A stretch of DNA of 64,000 nt from Vitellaria paradoxa (Eukaryota; Streptophyta; Magnoliopsida; Ericales; Sapotaceae): contig CM034237.1 in NCBI GenBank assembly GCA_019916065.1, positions 44,723,084 through 44,787,083 of the forward strand, given 5' to 3'. The notes under the pieces are model-generated. The model made no database searches. It saw nothing but the letters and a program-made list of their open reading frames with translations, and had not been told where the DNA came from. A program made the position numbers and the translations under genes. Of this stretch, positions 45,316-64,000 are shown piece after piece (position 1 is the stretch's first letter; each line of letters starts with the position of its first letter).

Positions 45316-47611
45316 GCATTGCATGAGTAATAAATAAGTAAATTAAGTATATTTGATGCGCGTAAATATTCAATTTCAAACTAAAATTCATTTTTGGTAG
45401 AAAACGACTTCCAACCAAACTTCGTTTTGGGAGAAGACGATGATTTTCAATATTTAGGAATTATGTTCAAACCCCCTCATATGATATAAGAACACTAGAA
45501 ACTGTCCTAATCTTTAATTAATTTGATCTGTAAAGAGTTTAGGTGTAAATTTGTAAAAAAAAAAAAAAATATTACATAAAAAATTATAAAAATAATTTGT
45601 AAAGGTAAAATTCACTAATCTTAATCCATGGTTCAAGATTCAAATGAATTCAGAAATTTTAAATTTTTAACCCATTATAATCTTATTTTAATTAAAAAAT
45701 AAAAAATAAAAACTATATGTGAAATTTCACTTAGTACATATATAAATAATTTATATAACTATGCTCTCTATTTAACTCACTACAATAAAACGAGCTATAC
45801 ATAGAGCTTAAATTTAGTAAGAACTAAGATATTGTTACCTGTGTAGGAGTGAAATTATGATTTAGTTTAAAATGAAGAGGCCATGTGCTTATATATATAA
45901 CTTGTTGAAATTTAAAATTCGATAAAACCCACACTATTACAATCAAATTCAAAATTTAGTTCACAAATCCTATTCTTTAATCTAGCATGTTGGCATTTAC
46001 ACACATACTCGACACATAGTATTCATTTTAAACCCAATGATCCCAAAATGTTAATTATATGTATAAGTATCAAACCACATTTTATGTTCCCCCTTACGAT
46101 TGGCAAATAACTGACACCAACTGTATGTATATAATATACACAATTAATTATTTGGATTAAGTTAGGAATGTATCAAACTCTAATTCCTTACCCTACTGTG
46201 TGAGCAATAAAATATATATGTACATATATAAGCAATGTGAAACCATTAATTTTATAAGATTAAAATTTTTGTCCCTGCTTATTTATGATTTTTGGTGGTT
46301 ATATAGAATAGGGCTCAATTTTAATAATTGAAGGTAAAGAAATCAAAGTGAGATGGATGTAGTATATAAGAGTACAAAGCATAATTATTCATCCCAGTGA
46401 TTGGTGAAAAATGTAATTTTTTAATACTCATTATTTATATTTGATGTTACACTTCTACCGTTTATTTTTATTGTGAAAAATTGTAAGAGACCTACTCATA
46501 AAAGACTCTATATAGTAGATGGTGAGGTAAAGAAATAATACATTCCGTCCCTTGTCACCTAAATGTGTAAGAAAAATATGCTATATGCCATATTTGAAAA
46601 GTTCAATCATCTCTCCCATTTTAAATATATATATATATATATATATTTTGGGGTGTTTTTTGGGGGGACCCTCACATTCAATTACTCCATTGGTCGGCAT
46701 ACTATTTTTTCACATAACATTCATAGTAATCAAAATTTATAGCTGTCAATAAAAGACAATTCTACCCAACCAAAAACAACTCAAGACAAACTAAAATTTC
46801 ACACTGCTATCAACTTAAGACCACTACAAAATTCACACACGCTGGAATCAACCAAAGACCACAGTAAAATCCAGTGCAGACGGTAAATAATTTCTTTATA
46901 CGTCATGATTCATGATATTCATTGAAAACCAGAAGCACTACGCAAATACATTTTTTTTTGGTAATCACTACGCAAATACTTGAAATCAAAATGAACAAAG
47001 ACTGTCTGACAGTACATAGAGTTGGTTAGTCCAACATTCCATCCATCAGCTTAAGTAATACCCCTCATGCTCGGCAGTATCTTGGGTCAAAGAAGTTTAT
47101 TGCTCGAGTTTTTCCAACGATTTTAGGTTAAGTTTACTGGAGGCCAATATACGCAGCGTATAATAAATCAAATACAAAAGCAAATATGTATAGAATTATA
47201 TCTCAAACCTAGGCATCAGCACCACATTAGAAACTCAATACAAAGGCAAATATATATAGAATACACAACGAAAGCAAAATCTTTTCCCAAGTAGAAACAG
47301 AAATGCCTATACCCCCTATCTGTTACATATAGCATCTGTTACATATAGCCATCGCTTCCAACAAAACACACGTAAAACGGGACTAAAAAAACCGGAAAAA
47401 TAGCTCGACAGCTACCAGTTTTAGAACAAGTTGAAGCTGTCGAGCTGCATCAGTTAATCAAAAGATAACAGTCGACTTTTCTCTGCCGCATCAATTTTCA
47501 AACATTATAACATGGGATATCAGCATAACATATAGAAGACCTTCAGCTCTTCATGTAATTAAAGCCCCAAGGGGACCGGATCAATGATCTCGTAACTACC
47601 AACGAAGTTTC
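45316..47611. other. intergenic region and probable 3' UTR of the mannosidase gene
   Basis: Positions 45371-45486 are an inverted copy of 33850-33966. From about 45500 to 46900 the DNA is AT-rich without genes, with a (TA)n tract near 46627-46648. The stretch nearest the mannosidase stop codon (about 47000-47611) has more even composition, as expected of a 3' UTR, and holds no other ORF. Confidence 0.45.
46936..46979 (-). repeat. micro-insertion: oligo-T plus GGTAAT with 14-bp direct repeats
   Basis: CACTACGCAAATAC occurs exactly at 46936-46949 and 46966-46979, flanking ATTTTTTTTTGGTAAT. The insert has the same 3' sequence (ATTACC plus poly(A) on the minus strand) as the one at 5806-5858. 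Confidence 0.7.
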
Positions 47612-63417
<15,806 letters not shown>

Positions 63418-64000
63418 CTAAGAAGAGTAAATATTGTAAATTAATAAAATCAAAGAAGATGGAGAGAAGAAAAAAAAAATGCCCCTATTGACATAAAACT
63501 GTGACAAAACAATAAGAGAAATAGCTAAGATCACTTCAGGCTGGATAATTTATCAAACGTTCTCAAAAACAGTCAGTACGTATGCTGATTTTTTTTTTTT
63601 TTATAACCCATGCAGTGATTTATGTAATAGAATGACAGTTGTATAAATCAGTATCGAGCATTGCCCTTGCAATGATACAAGAAGGCTAAATTTATATTAT
63701 ATTTCTATTATATGAAATGAAAGAAATAAGAGCTAAATATACTAAACAGTAATGGCTGGAGATAGTTTTCCCTTTCCTTCTTTGATCTGGATGCATATTT
63801 CAATTAAAGCCAAAGCACATAGACAATGTTAAAAATCGCTGACCAAAATGGAAAGGTCAACGGAGGTCATACCAAAATATACATGTCAATAAATTAAGGA
63901 CACCTAACATTTGTTGCCAACTCAGTAAGAATGAGTAAGAACAAGACAATGCAGCAGTAGACCAACCCCCCCCCCCCCAAAAAAAAAGAACAGGACAAGA
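63418..64000. other. mannosidase intron running off the right edge
   Basis: No further exon of the mannosidase is recognisable before the window ends. A homopolymer C13 followed by A9 (63966-63987) lies near the edge. Confidence 0.5.

Noticed and set aside
63966..63987. C13-A9 homopolymer as a biological signal, with G13 at 61682 and the G-rich run at 38661
   Set aside because: Homopolymers of this type are prone to length error; no structure or motif around them supports a function.

Overview
The window is eukaryotic nuclear DNA from a flowering plant, almost certainly a eudicot. It is very AT-rich and gene-poor. Its genes are split by GT..AG introns, and its protein families (a plant subtilase, a Golgi class I alpha-mannosidase, a defensin-like cysteine-rich peptide, a glycerol kinase fragment) are plant ones. 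It is packed with plant transposable elements: SINEs, L1- and RTE-type LINEs, Ty1/copia- and Ty3/gypsy-type LTR elements, hAT, CACTA and MITEs. I cannot name the species.

Layout. 1-8.4 kb: SINE-like units, a long LTR-like block with internal duplications, a hAT element with 8-bp target-site duplication (TSD) and a SINE with 17-bp TSD. 8.4-23.5 kb: extremely AT-rich non-coding DNA with diverged repeat families (13.4-15.4 kb and 17.1-20.0 kb). 23.58-25.87 kb (minus): subtilisin-like protease, intact except for one frameshift. 26-28.1 kb: long direct repeat and a MITE. 28.7-31.4 kb: decayed CACTA element. 34.63-35.06 kb (minus): glycerol kinase pseudogene fragment that keeps its intron. 38.92-40.13 kb (plus): two-exon secreted cysteine-rich (defensin-like) gene with a TATA box. 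Its intron holds two complete SINEs, and a copia-type LTR element (40.14-44.88 kb, carrying a hAT insertion) begins 10 bp past its stop codon. 47.61-63.42 kb and beyond the right edge (minus): the C-terminal eight exons of a Golgi alpha-1,2-mannosidase (MNS1/MNS2 type, GH47).

The mannosidase has a 10.9-kb intron containing a three-level nest: an RTE LINE, split by a gypsy-type non-autonomous LTR element, itself split by a very young copia-derived element. The young element has identical LTRs, a perfect 5-bp TSD and internal in-frame minisatellites. Another intron carries an L1 whose two halves lie in opposite orientation.

The genes do not form a pathway or cluster. What ties the region together is insertion history. 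The least expected signal is a set of tiny insertions (15-37 bp, oligo-T plus 6-8 nt, often GGTAAT-like) flanked by 10-17-bp direct duplications. They look like footprints of retroposition that copied little more than the poly(A) tail.
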